This document shows, piece after piece, positions 17,364-26,357 of a stretch of DNA of 64,000 nt. Below the pieces are notes generated by a model. The model was given only the letters and a program-made list of their open reading frames with translations, had not been told where the DNA came from and made no database searches. The DNA lies in the NCBI RefSeq assembly GCF_022179285.1, contig NZ_BPQO01000019.1, forward strand, positions 61,070 through 125,069, written 5' to 3'. The translations under genes were made by a program, and so were the position numbers. This DNA is from Methylobacterium hispanicum (GTDB lineage: Bacteria > Pseudomonadota > Alphaproteobacteria > Rhizobiales > Beijerinckiaceae). The first letter of the stretch is position 1. Every line of letters begins with the position of its first letter.

Positions 17364-17398
17364 TCCGGTACGATCCAGGCGAACTGTCCGGTACGATC
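17364..17398. promoter_or_regulatory. candidate MocR operator: two direct repeats
   Basis: TCCGGTACGATC occurs exactly twice, at 17364-17375 and 17387-17398, 23 bp apart (about two helical turns), with a partial third (AGTACGGTCG) after it. It lies between the divergent exporter and MocR genes, 23 bp upstream of the MocR ATG. Paired direct repeats are typical targets of dimeric MocR regulators. Confidence 0.6.
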
Positions 17399-17420
17399 GG
17401 CAGTACGGTCGAGGTTCGCG

Positions 17421-18830
17421 ATGTCGCTCGGTGTTCTGAAGCCACAACTCGATCCGGCGCTCACGCGGGTCGAGGCGGCGATGGCGGCCATCGAGGCACG
17501 CATCGCCGGGCGCCACCTCGCGCCGGGCGCGCGCCTGCCCTCCGTGCGGGCCTTCGCGGAAAGCCTCGGCGTCTCGAAATCGACGGTCGTGGAGGCCTAC
17601 GACCGGCTGGCGGCCCAGGGCGCCATCGTCTCGCGGCCGGGCTCCGGCTTCTACGTGGCGGGGCGGCCGGAGCCGTTCTGCCTCGCCGCGGCCGGCCCCC
17701 GGCTCGACCGCGCCGTCGATCCGCTCTGGATCAGCCGGCAATCCTTCGAGACCTATCCGGACGTGCTGAAGCCCGGCTGCGGCTGGCTGCCGCCGGAATG
17801 GATGCCCGAGGAGGCCCTGCGCCGGGCGCTGCGCTACGTCGCCCGCGCGGGCGGCCCGGCCCTCACCGGCTACGACGAGCCGCGCGGCCTCGCGCCCTTG
17901 CGCGAGCACATCGCCCGCCGGATGGGCGAGCGCGGCATCGCCGCCCACCCGGACCAGATCGTGCTGGCCGATTCGGCGACGCAGGCGCTCGACCTGCTCT
18001 GCCGCTTCCTGATCGAGCCGGGCGACACGGTGCTGGTGGACGATCCCTGCTACTTCAACTTCCAGGCGCTCTTGCGAGCGCAGCGGGTCAAGCTCGTCGG
18101 CGTGCCCTTTGGCCCGCAGGGGCCGGACCTCGCCGCCTTCGAGGCGGCGCTCCGCGAGCACCGGCCGCGCTTCTACCTCACCAATTCCACGCTCCATAAC
18201 CCGACCGGTGCCTCGCTCGGGCCCGCGATCGTGCACCGCATCCTGCGGCTGGCCGAGGCCCACGACACGCTGGTGGTGGAGGACGACATCTACGCCGACT
18301 TCGAGGTGGAGCCGGCCGCCCGGCTCGCGGGCTTCGACGGGCTGGAGCGGGTAATTCAGATCGGCGGCTTCTCGAAGACGCTCTCGTCGGCCGCGCGCAT
18401 CGGCTACGTCGCGCTGCGCCGGGACTGGGTGGAGCGCTTCCTCGACCTGAAGGTCGCGGTGACGCTGGGCGACCCGCACCTCGCCGCGAGTGTCGTGCAC
18501 CGGGCGGTCACCGACGCGCGCTACCGCCACGACCTCGAGGCGATGCGCGCCCGACTCGCGGAGGCCCGCGGGCGCGCGATCCGGCGTCTCGCCGCGCTCG
18601 GCATCGCCGTGCCGTTCGTGCCGGGCGCCGGCATGTTCCTGTGGGCGCGCCTGCCGGACGGGCTGGACGCCGCCGAGGTCTCGCGCCGGGCGCTCACCGA
18701 GCGGGTGATCCTCGCGCCCGGCAACGTCTTCAGCGTGAGCCAGAGCGCGCCGGACTACCTCCGCTTCAACGTCGCCCAGTGCGCTGACCCGCGGATCTTC
18801 GCGGTGCTGGAGCGGGCTATGGCGCGGTGA
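17421..18830 (+). CDS. MocR/GntR-type PLP-dependent regulator
   Basis: Fusion of a GntR winged helix to a class I aminotransferase-like domain, 469 residues. The DNA-binding part (about residues 15-85) has LPSVRAFAESLGVSKSTVVEAYDRLAAQGAIVSRPGSGFYV. The PLP domain has VLADSATQALDLL, NSTLHNPTGASLGP and the Schiff-base lysine in IGGFSKTLSSAARIGYV. These proteins sense a PLP-reactive amine and regulate a divergent gene, here most likely the DMT exporter. It is convergent with thrS, 16 bp apart. Confidence 0.93.
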   Translation: MSLGVLKPQLDPALTRVEAAMAAIEARIAGRHLAPGARLPSVRAFAESLGVSKSTVVEAYDRLAAQGAIVSRPGSGFYVAGRPEPFCLAAAGPRLDRAVDPLWISRQSFETYPDVLKPGCGWLPPEWMPEEALRRALRYVARAGGPALTGYDEPRGLAPLREHIARRMGERGIAAHPDQIVLADSATQALDLLCRFLIEPGDTVLVDDPCYFNFQALLRAQRVKLVGVPFGPQGPDLAAFEAALREHRPRFYLTNSTLHNPTGASLGPAIVHRILRLAEAHDTLVVEDDIYADFEVEPAARLAGFDGLERVIQIGGFSKTLSSAARIGYVALRRDWVERFLDLKVAVTLGDPHLAASVVHRAVTDARYRHDLEAMRARLAEARGRAIRRLAALGIAVPFVPGAGMFLWARLPDGLDAAEVSRRALTERVILAPGNVFSVSQSAPDYLRFNVAQCADPRIFAVLERAMAR

Positions 18831-18846
18831 CGGAGCCTACGCCGAG

Positions 18847-20874
18847 CTACGGCGCCGGCGCGACCACGTGCTGGCCGTCGAGCGTTGCGTCCGCGCTCGG
18901 CCGGGTCTCGGCCACCGCCTCGGCCCGGCGGATGTCGGGCGCCGTCGCCTCGTCCACGAAGGCGGCGACCGCCTCGGCGAGCGGCAGCGTCCGCGTGCCC
19001 TGGCTGCCGAGACGGCGGATCGAGACGGTGCGCTCCTCGGCCTCGCGCCGGCCCAGCGCCAGGATGACCGGGACCTTGGCCAGCGAGTGCTCGCGGACCT
19101 TGTAGTTGATCTTCTCGTTGCGCAGGTCCGCCTCGACGCGCAGGCCGGCGCGCTCGAGCGCGCGCACCACGTCGCGGGCGTAGGCGTCGGCCTCGCCGGT
19201 GATCGTCGCCACCACGATCTGGGTCGGGGCGAGCCAGAGCGGGAAGTGGCCGGCGAAGTGCTCGATCAGGATGCCGGTGAAGCGCTCCATCGAGCCGCAG
19301 ATCGCGCGGTGGACCATCACCGGCGGCTTCTTCTGGCTGTCGGCGTCGACGTAGAAGGCGCCGAATCGCTCGGGCAGGTTGAAGTCGACCTGCGTGGTGC
19401 CGCACTGCCAGTCGCGGCCGATCGCGTCGCGCAGCACGTACTCGAACTTCGGCCCGTAGAAGGCGCCCTCGCCCGGGTTGACCGCGGTCTTGATCCGGCC
19501 ACCCGACTGCTCCTCGATCTGGGCCAGCACGCGCGTCATCACGCTCTCGGCGTGGTCCCAGAGCGCGTCCGAGCCGACGCGCTTCTCGGGGCGCGTGGAG
19601 AGCTTCACCAGGATCTCGTCGAAGCCGAAATCCGCGTAGGTCGAGAGGATCAGGTCGTTGATCTTAAGGCACTCGGCGGCGAGCTGATCCTCGATGCAGA
19701 AGATGTGCGCGTCGTCCTGGGTGAAGCCGCGCACGCGCATCAGGCCGTGCATGGCGCCGGAGGGCTCGTAGCGGTGCACCACGCCGAACTCGGCCATGCG
19801 CAGCGGCAGGTCGCGGTAGGATTTGAGCCCGTGCTTGAAGATCTGCACGTGGCCCGGGCAGTTCATCGGCTTCAGGGCGAACCAGCGCTTGTCCTCGGCC
19901 TCCTCGCCGGCGGATTGGGCCGCGAACATGTTCTCGCGGTACCAGCCCCAGTGGCCCGAGGTCTCCCACAGCGCCTTGTCGAGGATCTGGGGCGCGTTCA
20001 CCTCGGCGTAGTCGCCTTTGAGGCGGCGGCGCATGTAGGCGATCAGCTCCTGGAAGATCGTCCAGCCCTTGGCGTGCCAGAAGACGACGCCCGGGCCCTC
20101 CTCCTGGAAATGGAACAGGTCCATCTCGCGGCCCAGGCGCCGGTGGTCGCGGCGCTCGGCCTCTTCCAGCCGGTGCAGGTAGGCGTCGAGATCCTCCTTC
20201 GTGGCCCAGGCCGTGCCGTAGATGCGCGTCAGCATCGGGTTGTTGGCGTCGCCCCGCCAGTAGGCGCCCGCGACCTTCATCAGCTTGAAGGCGGTGCCGA
20301 CCTTGCCGGTCGAGGTCATGTGCGGGCCGCGGCAGAGGTCGAACCACTGGCCCTGGCGGTAGATCTTCAGGTCCTCGCCCGGTGGGATCGCATCGACCAG
20401 CTCGACCTTGTAGCCCTCGCCCTTCTCCGCGAAGAGGTTACGCACGTCGTCGCGCTTCCAGACCTCCTTGGTGAAGGGGGCATCGCGCGCGATGATCTCG
20501 CGCATCTTGGCCTCGATCGTCGGGAAGTCCTCGGGCGTGAAGGGCTCGTTCCGGGCGAAGTCGTAGTAGAACCCGTTCTCGATGACCGGCCCGATCGTCA
20601 CCTGCGTGCCGGGCCAGAGCTCCTGCACGGCCTCGGCCAGCACGTGGGCGCAGTCGTGCCGGATCAGCTCGAGGGCGCGGGGATCGGTGCGGTCGAGGAA
20701 CTCGATCGCCACGTCGCGCGCGATCGTGTCGTCGAGGTCGGCCACTACGCCGTCCAACGCCATGGCGACGGTGCGCTTGGCCAGCGACTTGGCGATGCCC
20801 TCCACGACCGCGCGGCCGGTCACGGCCGCGTCGTAGGCGCGCGTGTTGCCGTCGGGGAATGTCAGCGTGGGCAT
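18847..20874 (-). CDS. thrS: threonyl-tRNA synthetase
   Basis: Class II synthetase with 675 residues from ATG 20874 (GGAG nine bases upstream; a GTG at 20895 is less likely). Domains in order are TGS (LTFPDGNTRAYDAAVTG), the editing domain with HDCAHVLAEAVQELWP and the later YYDFARNEPFTPEDF, the catalytic core with MNCPGHVQIFKHGLKSYRDLP (zinc Cys and His) and RVRGFTQDDAHIFC, and the anticodon domain near the C-terminus (APTQIVVATITG). The last 45 residues (AFVDEATAPDIRRAEAV and on) form a non-conserved tail. Confidence 0.98.
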   Translation of the reverse strand: MPTLTFPDGNTRAYDAAVTGRAVVEGIAKSLAKRTVAMALDGVVADLDDTIARDVAIEFLDRTDPRALELIRHDCAHVLAEAVQELWPGTQVTIGPVIENGFYYDFARNEPFTPEDFPTIEAKMREIIARDAPFTKEVWKRDDVRNLFAEKGEGYKVELVDAIPPGEDLKIYRQGQWFDLCRGPHMTSTGKVGTAFKLMKVAGAYWRGDANNPMLTRIYGTAWATKEDLDAYLHRLEEAERRDHRRLGREMDLFHFQEEGPGVVFWHAKGWTIFQELIAYMRRRLKGDYAEVNAPQILDKALWETSGHWGWYRENMFAAQSAGEEAEDKRWFALKPMNCPGHVQIFKHGLKSYRDLPLRMAEFGVVHRYEPSGAMHGLMRVRGFTQDDAHIFCIEDQLAAECLKINDLILSTYADFGFDEILVKLSTRPEKRVGSDALWDHAESVMTRVLAQIEEQSGGRIKTAVNPGEGAFYGPKFEYVLRDAIGRDWQCGTTQVDFNLPERFGAFYVDADSQKKPPVMVHRAICGSMERFTGILIEHFAGHFPLWLAPTQIVVATITGEADAYARDVVRALERAGLRVEADLRNEKINYKVREHSLAKVPVILALGRREAEERTVSIRRLGSQGTRTLPLAEAVAAFVDEATAPDIRRAEAVAETRPSADATLDGQHVVAPAP

Positions 20875-20994
20875 CGCATGTCGCTCCGAGCTCACTCCTG
20901 CGAACGCGGCAGGTAAGCGGGGGATTGAGGTAGGCCCCCGAAATGGGGGGAGCGGCCGTTTAGACCGATTTCCGTCGGGATGAAACGGGCACGG

Positions 20995-22401
20995 TCAGCT
21001 CCGGCGGACGAGCCGGCTCACGAAGAAGCCGTCGAGGCCGCCGCGCGCGTCCGTGCCGCCGCCGAGGTGGCAGGGCAGCGTGCGCAAGTCGCCGTTCGGA
21101 TCGATCAGCTCGGCGAGGCCGCCGACCTCCTCGGGCGCCACGGGCACGCGGGCGAACGCCGCGTTGCGGGCGAGGAAGGCCGCGACCTGGGCCTCGCCCT
21201 CCTCCGGCTCGAGCGAGCAGGTGCAGTAGACGAGGCGCCCGCCCGGCCGCAGCAGCGTCGCCGCGCGGTCGAGCAGGCGCGCCTGCAGGAGGCCGAGGCG
21301 GGCGATGTCCTCGGGGCTCTTGGTCCAGGCGACGTCCGGGTGGCGGCGGACCGTGCCGGTGGCCGAGCAGGGCGCGTCGAGGAGCACCGCGTCGAACCCC
21401 TCCGGCCGGTCGAGGGCGAGCGCGTCGCCGACCACGACCTCGGCGGTGAGGCCGAGCCGTTCCAGGTTGCGGCGCAGGCGCTCCAGGCGCGGCGCCGAGC
21501 GATCGACAGCGGTGACCGCGGCCCCGGCCGCGGCGAGCTGGGCTGTCTTGCCGCCGGGGGCGGCGCAGAGGTCGGCGACCTGCTCGCCGGCCTGCGCGCC
21601 GAGGAGCTTCGCGGGGAGTGCCGCGGCGGCGTCCTGCACCCACCACGCGCCCGCGTCGAAGCCGTCGAGCGCGGTGATCGGTCCCGAGTCCGGGGGCAGG
21701 CGCAGCGAGCCGGTCTGCAGCAGCGCGGCACCGAGGCGCTCTGCCCAAGCCTGCGCCTCCGCCTTCACGGTGATGTCGACTGTCGCGCCGGCCAGATGCG
21801 CCCGGCCGATCGCCTCCGCCCGCTCCGGCCCGTAGGTCTCGCGCCAGCGGGCGGCGAGCCAGTCCGGCGCGCCATCGCCGAGGGGATCGCCCGCCGCCAG
21901 GATGGCGTCGCGCTCGCGGGCGACCCGGCGCAGGACCGCGTTGACGAGGCCGCCGAGATGCTGCGTCCGCCGGTCCGCCTTGGCGAGGCGCACCGCGAGA
22001 TCGACCGCGGCGTGGTCGGGCACGGCGAGGTCGAGGATCTGGGCGGCGCCGGTGGCCAGAAGCGCCAGCAGCAGGGGCTGGTCGTCCGGCAGGCCGTGAT
22101 CGAGCCGGCTGCCGAGCGCCGTCCGGATCAGGCCGAACCGGCGGAACGTGGCGGTGGCGATGGCGCGCGCGAGCGCCGCCTCGGCGGGGTCGAGCCCGCG
22201 CGAGGCCTGCGCCAGCGCGTCTTCCAGGGCGAGCGCCCGGTTCTGGCCGATCAGCTCGGCCACGGCGCGCTGGGCGGCGGCGCGCGCGCCGAGGCCCGCG
22301 ACCTCCGGCAGCGCCTCGGCGGGCGCGCCGTCCTGCGCTGCCGGAGGTCGCGGGCCTCGTCCGTTGCGCGGTGTCTGCCGTGATGCCACTTGTCTCGTCA
22401 T
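20995..22401 (-). CDS. rsmB: 16S rRNA (cytosine-967-C5)-methyltransferase
   Basis: RsmB/Sun family enzyme, 468 residues from ATG 22401. The N-terminal NusB-like helical domain is at about 40-165, then the SAM-dependent methyltransferase. Motifs are CAAPGGKTAQLAAAG (motif I), VLLDAPCSATGTVRRHPDVAW with the helper Cys in DAPCS, and LVYCTCSLEPEEGE with the catalytic Cys in CTCS. It is divergent from the SdhAF4 gene with 56 bp between starts, a conserved arrangement in this order. Confidence 0.94.
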   Translation of the reverse strand: MTRQVASRQTPRNGRGPRPPAAQDGAPAEALPEVAGLGARAAAQRAVAELIGQNRALALEDALAQASRGLDPAEAALARAIATATFRRFGLIRTALGSRLDHGLPDDQPLLLALLATGAAQILDLAVPDHAAVDLAVRLAKADRRTQHLGGLVNAVLRRVARERDAILAAGDPLGDGAPDWLAARWRETYGPERAEAIGRAHLAGATVDITVKAEAQAWAERLGAALLQTGSLRLPPDSGPITALDGFDAGAWWVQDAAAALPAKLLGAQAGEQVADLCAAPGGKTAQLAAAGAAVTAVDRSAPRLERLRRNLERLGLTAEVVVGDALALDRPEGFDAVLLDAPCSATGTVRRHPDVAWTKSPEDIARLGLLQARLLDRAATLLRPGGRLVYCTCSLEPEEGEAQVAAFLARNAAFARVPVAPEEVGGLAELIDPNGDLRTLPCHLGGGTDARGGLDGFFVSRLVRRS

Positions 22402-22457
22402 CCCGAAGCCTGCCGGCCCTCGCGCCGACGCCCTGCCCTTCCATCCGAGCGAGCCCG

Positions 22458-22685
22458 ATGCAAGACGAAATGCCCGCCGACGCAACGCTTGCCGCCGCCG
22501 CGCCGCCCCCGCGCACTCTCACCCCGGCCGCCGAGCGCGCCCTCGCGGAGGCCGCCGCGCGCCGCGCCGCCGTCGATACCCGCGCGGCCGAGATCGCCGC
22601 CCGGCCCGAGCGCCTGGGCCGCGGCGGCCTCGAGCCGGTGCGCTACGACGACTGGGAGGTGAAGGGCCTCGCCGTCGATTTCTGA
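22458..22685 (+). CDS. DUF1674/SdhAF4-like succinate dehydrogenase assembly factor
   Basis: Small protein of 75 residues from ATG 22458. The diagnostic C-terminal block is RGGLEPVRYDDWEVKGLAVDF, matching the GxEPxRYGDWExKGxxxDF signature of DUF1674. In eukaryotes the homologue SDHAF4 binds flavinated SdhA and promotes assembly; the same job in bacteria is inferred. The N-terminal half is an Ala-rich helix of low conservation. Confidence 0.88.
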   Translation: MQDEMPADATLAAAAPPPRTLTPAAERALAEAAARRAAVDTRAAEIAARPERLGRGGLEPVRYDDWEVKGLAVDF

Positions 22686-22901
22686 GGCGGCTCCGGCCCC
22701 GCGCCCGAGACCACCCCGAAGCGCCTCTGGGAAGCGCCCGCGCCGCACTGCGGTACGATCGGGCTAATCCCGGATTGGAACTCCCAAAACCGGCTCGGGC
22801 ACGATCCTATCGCCCCGTCCGGCGCCCGCATCTGGAGCCGGGCCGCGCGTCTCGGGGGACATCCCGACGCCGCGCGGACGGCGCGCGATGGCGAGGGCGG
22901 G

Positions 22902-25247
22902 ATGAACTGGGTTCCGGAGCAGCCGAACAGGAACGGGAGCCTGTCTCTGCGGGCGCATTACGAGGCCCGCAACCTCGGCATCCTCACGGCGATCTGGCGC
23001 CGCCGCCGGGTGATCGCGATCCTGCTGGCGACAGCCCTCGTCGGGGCCGGCGCCGTCTGCCTGAGCCTGCGCGACCGCTACACCGCCGAGGCGATCCTTC
23101 AGGTCGATCTCGGCCGGCCGGTCTCGGTACAGCCGGGCCAGCCCGCCCAGAACGTCGCACCCGATACCGGGGCGATCGTCGAGAGCGAGGCCCGGGTGAT
23201 CCGCTCCCGGGCGGTCGCGCGGCGGGTCGTGGCGGATCTCGACCTCGTGAACGATCCCGCCTTCACGGGGCGCTCGCTCCTCGACCGCCTCGCCTGGTGG
23301 CGCGCGGAGCCGGCCGGCCCCGATCCGGACGCCGCCGAGCGCATCGCGGGGGCTCTGGCCTCCGGCCTCACGGTCACCAACGACAGCCGCTCCTATCTGA
23401 TCACCGTCGCCTACACGGCGGGCGATCCGGTTCGCGCGGCCCGGATCGCGAACGCCTTCGTGGACGCTTACCTGGGCAGCCGCCTGGACATGGGCGTCGC
23501 CAACGCCGAGCGCGCCGGCAGCTGGCTCGACGGCCAGATCAAGGCGAGCCGGGCGGAGCTTGAGACGGCCGAGGCCGCCATCGAGGGCTACCGCCAGCGC
23601 ACGGGTCTGGTCGAGGGCGGCACCGCGAGCATCAGCCTGCCCCAGCAGGCGCTGCGCGACGCGACCGTCCAGCTCGGCGCCGCGACGCAGAACCGCACGG
23701 CTGCCGAGGCGCGTCTCGCCCGGGCGCAGGAGATCTTCCGGTCCGGCGGCGTGCCCTCGGCGCAGGATCTCGCCGGCGCGCCGGTGATCCAGCGCATGCT
23801 GGAGAACGTCGAGACGGCCAAGCGCGAGGTCGCCGCGCAACTGCTCACCGGGCCGCGCCACCCGCGATACCTGCAGGCCAAGGCCGCGCTCGAGGATGCC
23901 GAGCAGCGCCTGCGCGAGGAGGTCGACCGGGCGGTCGACAACCTGAAGAGCGAGGTGCGCACCGCCGCCACGGAGGAGGAAGCCCTGACGGCCCGGGTGG
24001 CGGGACTCAAGGCCGAGGTGATCGAGGCGATGGGCTCGGAGGCCAAGCTCCGCGGCCTGCAGGCGAACGCCACCGCGATCCGCGAGCGCCTGAAGCTCCT
24101 CGGCGACGCCCACGCCCAGGCGCTGGCGCTGGCCGCGATGAAGTCCTCGACCGCGCAGGTCGTGATGCGGGCCCAGAGCCCGATCGCGCCCTCGGGTCCC
24201 CTGCGGGCCCTCTATATCGGGCTCGCGGTGGCGGGCGCCGGGGCGCTCGGGATCGGCTACGCCCTGCTGATGGGCCGGCGCGACACCGGCTTTCGTTCCG
24301 GCAGCGAGCTCGCCGAGGACACGGCGCTGCGCTGCCTCGGCATGGTGCCGGACATCTCGACCGCGTCGGGGGCGGGCGAGATCCGGATGTTCGACGAGGC
24401 GATCCGGCTGGTGGCCGCCTCGCTCGGCTGGCCGCGGGCCACCGGGGCGCCGCGCGTCCTGCTGGTGGCCTCGTCGGTGCCGGACGAGGGCAAGTCGCTG
24501 GTCTGCATGGCGCTTGCCAAGCTGCTCGCCGCGCGGGGCACCCGCACCCTCGTGATCGACGCGACGGGCGCGCGGCCCGCGAGCCCGACGAGCCGGATGC
24601 CGAGCCTCGAAGACGCGGTCCTGGGCGATCAGGCCGCGTTCTTCGCCGGCGCACGGGACCACGCCGTCACGGTGCTGCACGGCCGGGGCCGGGCGACCGC
24701 GCAGGACTTCTACCTCTCGGACGCCTTCGAGCGCTTCATGGACGGCGCGCGCGAGGCCTTCGACCTCGTGCTGATCGAAGCGCCGCCCGCCATGCTGGTG
24801 CTCGACTTCGTGCCGCTGGCCCACGTCGCAGACGCGGCGATCCTCGCGGTGCGCTGGGCCTCGACTCCGCGCAAGACGGTGCTGGCGACGCTGCAGCGCC
24901 TCCAGGACCTCTCAGTGCGGGTGCGCGGCCTCGTCCTCACCCGGGTCGATCTCGACCAGCACCGGCACGAACCCTTCGCCGACCAGTGCTCGCACTACCA
25001 CCGCTACCGGAGCTTCTTCGAGGGCGGCGCTCCGTCGGCCGCGGAAGCCTCGGCGGGCGCGGCGGCGGCCCGGGCCGGCCTGCCCCGTCCGGGCAAGCGG
25101 GCATCCGCGGAGCGGACGCCCGCGGAAGCGCGGTTCCCGGACGCGAGGCCGGCCGAGAAGGCCGCCGAGCCCAACCCGCCCGGCCCCAGGTCGGCCGGTC
25201 CGAAGGTGGCCGAGCCGCGGCAAGCGGTGGCCGTCCGCGCGCCCTAG
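22902..25247 (+). CDS. Wzc/GumC-like polysaccharide co-polymerase with kinase-like ATPase domain
   Basis: Inner-membrane protein controlling chain length and export of exopolysaccharide, 781 residues. The first membrane helix (about 36-56) leads the Wzz domain. A coiled coil spans about 195-400, and the second helix (ALYIGLAVAGAGALGIGYALL) lies near 430. The C-terminal BY-kinase-like domain has Walker A SSVPDEGKSLVCMALAKL, an A' region RTLVIDATGARP and Walker B FDLVLIEAPP. The Tyr-rich tail is poor, with only HYHRYRSFF, and is followed by about 75 residues rich in Ala and Pro. Autophosphorylation is therefore uncertain. It is the first gene of a plus-strand EPS operon. Confidence 0.9.
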   Translation: MNWVPEQPNRNGSLSLRAHYEARNLGILTAIWRRRRVIAILLATALVGAGAVCLSLRDRYTAEAILQVDLGRPVSVQPGQPAQNVAPDTGAIVESEARVIRSRAVARRVVADLDLVNDPAFTGRSLLDRLAWWRAEPAGPDPDAAERIAGALASGLTVTNDSRSYLITVAYTAGDPVRAARIANAFVDAYLGSRLDMGVANAERAGSWLDGQIKASRAELETAEAAIEGYRQRTGLVEGGTASISLPQQALRDATVQLGAATQNRTAAEARLARAQEIFRSGGVPSAQDLAGAPVIQRMLENVETAKREVAAQLLTGPRHPRYLQAKAALEDAEQRLREEVDRAVDNLKSEVRTAATEEEALTARVAGLKAEVIEAMGSEAKLRGLQANATAIRERLKLLGDAHAQALALAAMKSSTAQVVMRAQSPIAPSGPLRALYIGLAVAGAGALGIGYALLMGRRDTGFRSGSELAEDTALRCLGMVPDISTASGAGEIRMFDEAIRLVAASLGWPRATGAPRVLLVASSVPDEGKSLVCMALAKLLAARGTRTLVIDATGARPASPTSRMPSLEDAVLGDQAAFFAGARDHAVTVLHGRGRATAQDFYLSDAFERFMDGAREAFDLVLIEAPPAMLVLDFVPLAHVADAAILAVRWASTPRKTVLATLQRLQDLSVRVRGLVLTRVDLDQHRHEPFADQCSHYHRYRSFFEGGAPSAAEASAGAAAARAGLPRPGKRASAERTPAEARFPDARPAEKAAEPNPPGPRSAGPKVAEPRQAVAVRAP

Positions 25248-25296
25248 GCGCGCGAGCCCGCGCATCCCGCCACACGCAACCGCAGGAGCGACCCCG

Positions 25297-26313
25297 ATGA
25301 GGATTATGGTGATCGGCGGCAACGGATTCGTCGGCCGGCCGCTGACGCGGATGCTGGCGGACGGACACGAGGTCTGCGTGCTCGACGCCCTGCGCTACGG
25401 GCCGCCGCGATTCCCTCCCGAGGAACTCGCACGCCTCTTCATGATCCACGCCGACATCACCGACCCCGATCAGGTCGCGGCGGCGATGCGCAGCTTCTCG
25501 CCGGAGGCGGTGATCCATCTGGCGGCGATCCACTACATCCCGGAATGCGAGCAGGATCCGGTGCTGGCGGTGCGCACCAACGTGGCCGGCACGATGAGCC
25601 TGCTCGCCGCCTGCCCGCCGGGCTGCCGCTTCGTCTTCGCCAGCAGCGGCGCCGTCTACGCGCCGGAGAGCCGGCCGCACCGGGAGGACGAATCCCCCCT
25701 CGCGCCCAGCGACGTCTACGGCTTCACCAAGCTTCACGGCGAGCACTACGTCCGCCACATGGCGCGCCAGCGCGGCCTCGCGGCGGTGGTGGTGCGGCTG
25801 TTCAACGTGATCGGGCCGGGCGAGACCAACCCGCACCTCCTGCCCGAGATCCTCGCCCAGCTCATCGCCGGCCACCGCCGGATCAGCCTCGGCAACCTCA
25901 CGGCGCGGCGGGACTACATCCACGTGGAGGACGCCGCCCGCGGCTTCCGGGCGGCGGCGCTCGCGGGCGCGGTGGCGCCGGGCGAGTGCGTCACGGTCAA
26001 CCTCGGCACGGGCCAGGCCTACGCGGTGGGCGAGATCCTGAGCCGCCTGCGGCGCATCGGGGGCGCCGACTTCACGGTCAAGACCGACCCGGCCCGGCTG
26101 CGTGCCGTCGACCGGCCGGTGCTCGCCGCCGACATCGCGCGCATCCGCGAGCTGTTCGGCTGGCACCCGCGGCACACGATCGACACCGCCCTCGCCGACC
26201 TCTGGGAGCGGCCCGACCTGCCGGCCCACCTCACGGCGAAGTACCGGCCCGTTCCGCTGCCCCGGCCCGCCGCGCGCGAGCCGCTGGCGGCGCTCATGAC
26301 GCCCGCCTCCTAG
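25297..26313 (+). CDS. NAD-dependent sugar epimerase/dehydratase (extended SDR)
   Basis: Nucleotide-sugar-modifying extended SDR of 338 residues. The Rossmann start is IMVIGGNGFVGRPLTRML (GxxGxxG). The catalytic set is SSGAVY (Ser) and YGFTK (Tyr/Lys), and the substrate region has RLFNVIGPGETNPH. The family includes UDP-glucose 4-epimerase and GDP-mannose 4,6-dehydratase; the sequence visible here does not settle which. It follows the Wzc gene by 49 bp and precedes the fused oxidoreductase by 44 bp, so it is part of the EPS operon. Confidence 0.88.
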   Translation: MRIMVIGGNGFVGRPLTRMLADGHEVCVLDALRYGPPRFPPEELARLFMIHADITDPDQVAAAMRSFSPEAVIHLAAIHYIPECEQDPVLAVRTNVAGTMSLLAACPPGCRFVFASSGAVYAPESRPHREDESPLAPSDVYGFTKLHGEHYVRHMARQRGLAAVVVRLFNVIGPGETNPHLLPEILAQLIAGHRRISLGNLTARRDYIHVEDAARGFRAAALAGAVAPGECVTVNLGTGQAYAVGEILSRLRRIGGADFTVKTDPARLRAVDRPVLAADIARIRELFGWHPRHTIDTALADLWERPDLPAHLTAKYRPVPLPRPAAREPLAALMTPAS

Positions 26314-26357
26314 GCCACATCCGTTTTCCCGACGACACCCGGAAGGTCCCCAGACGC

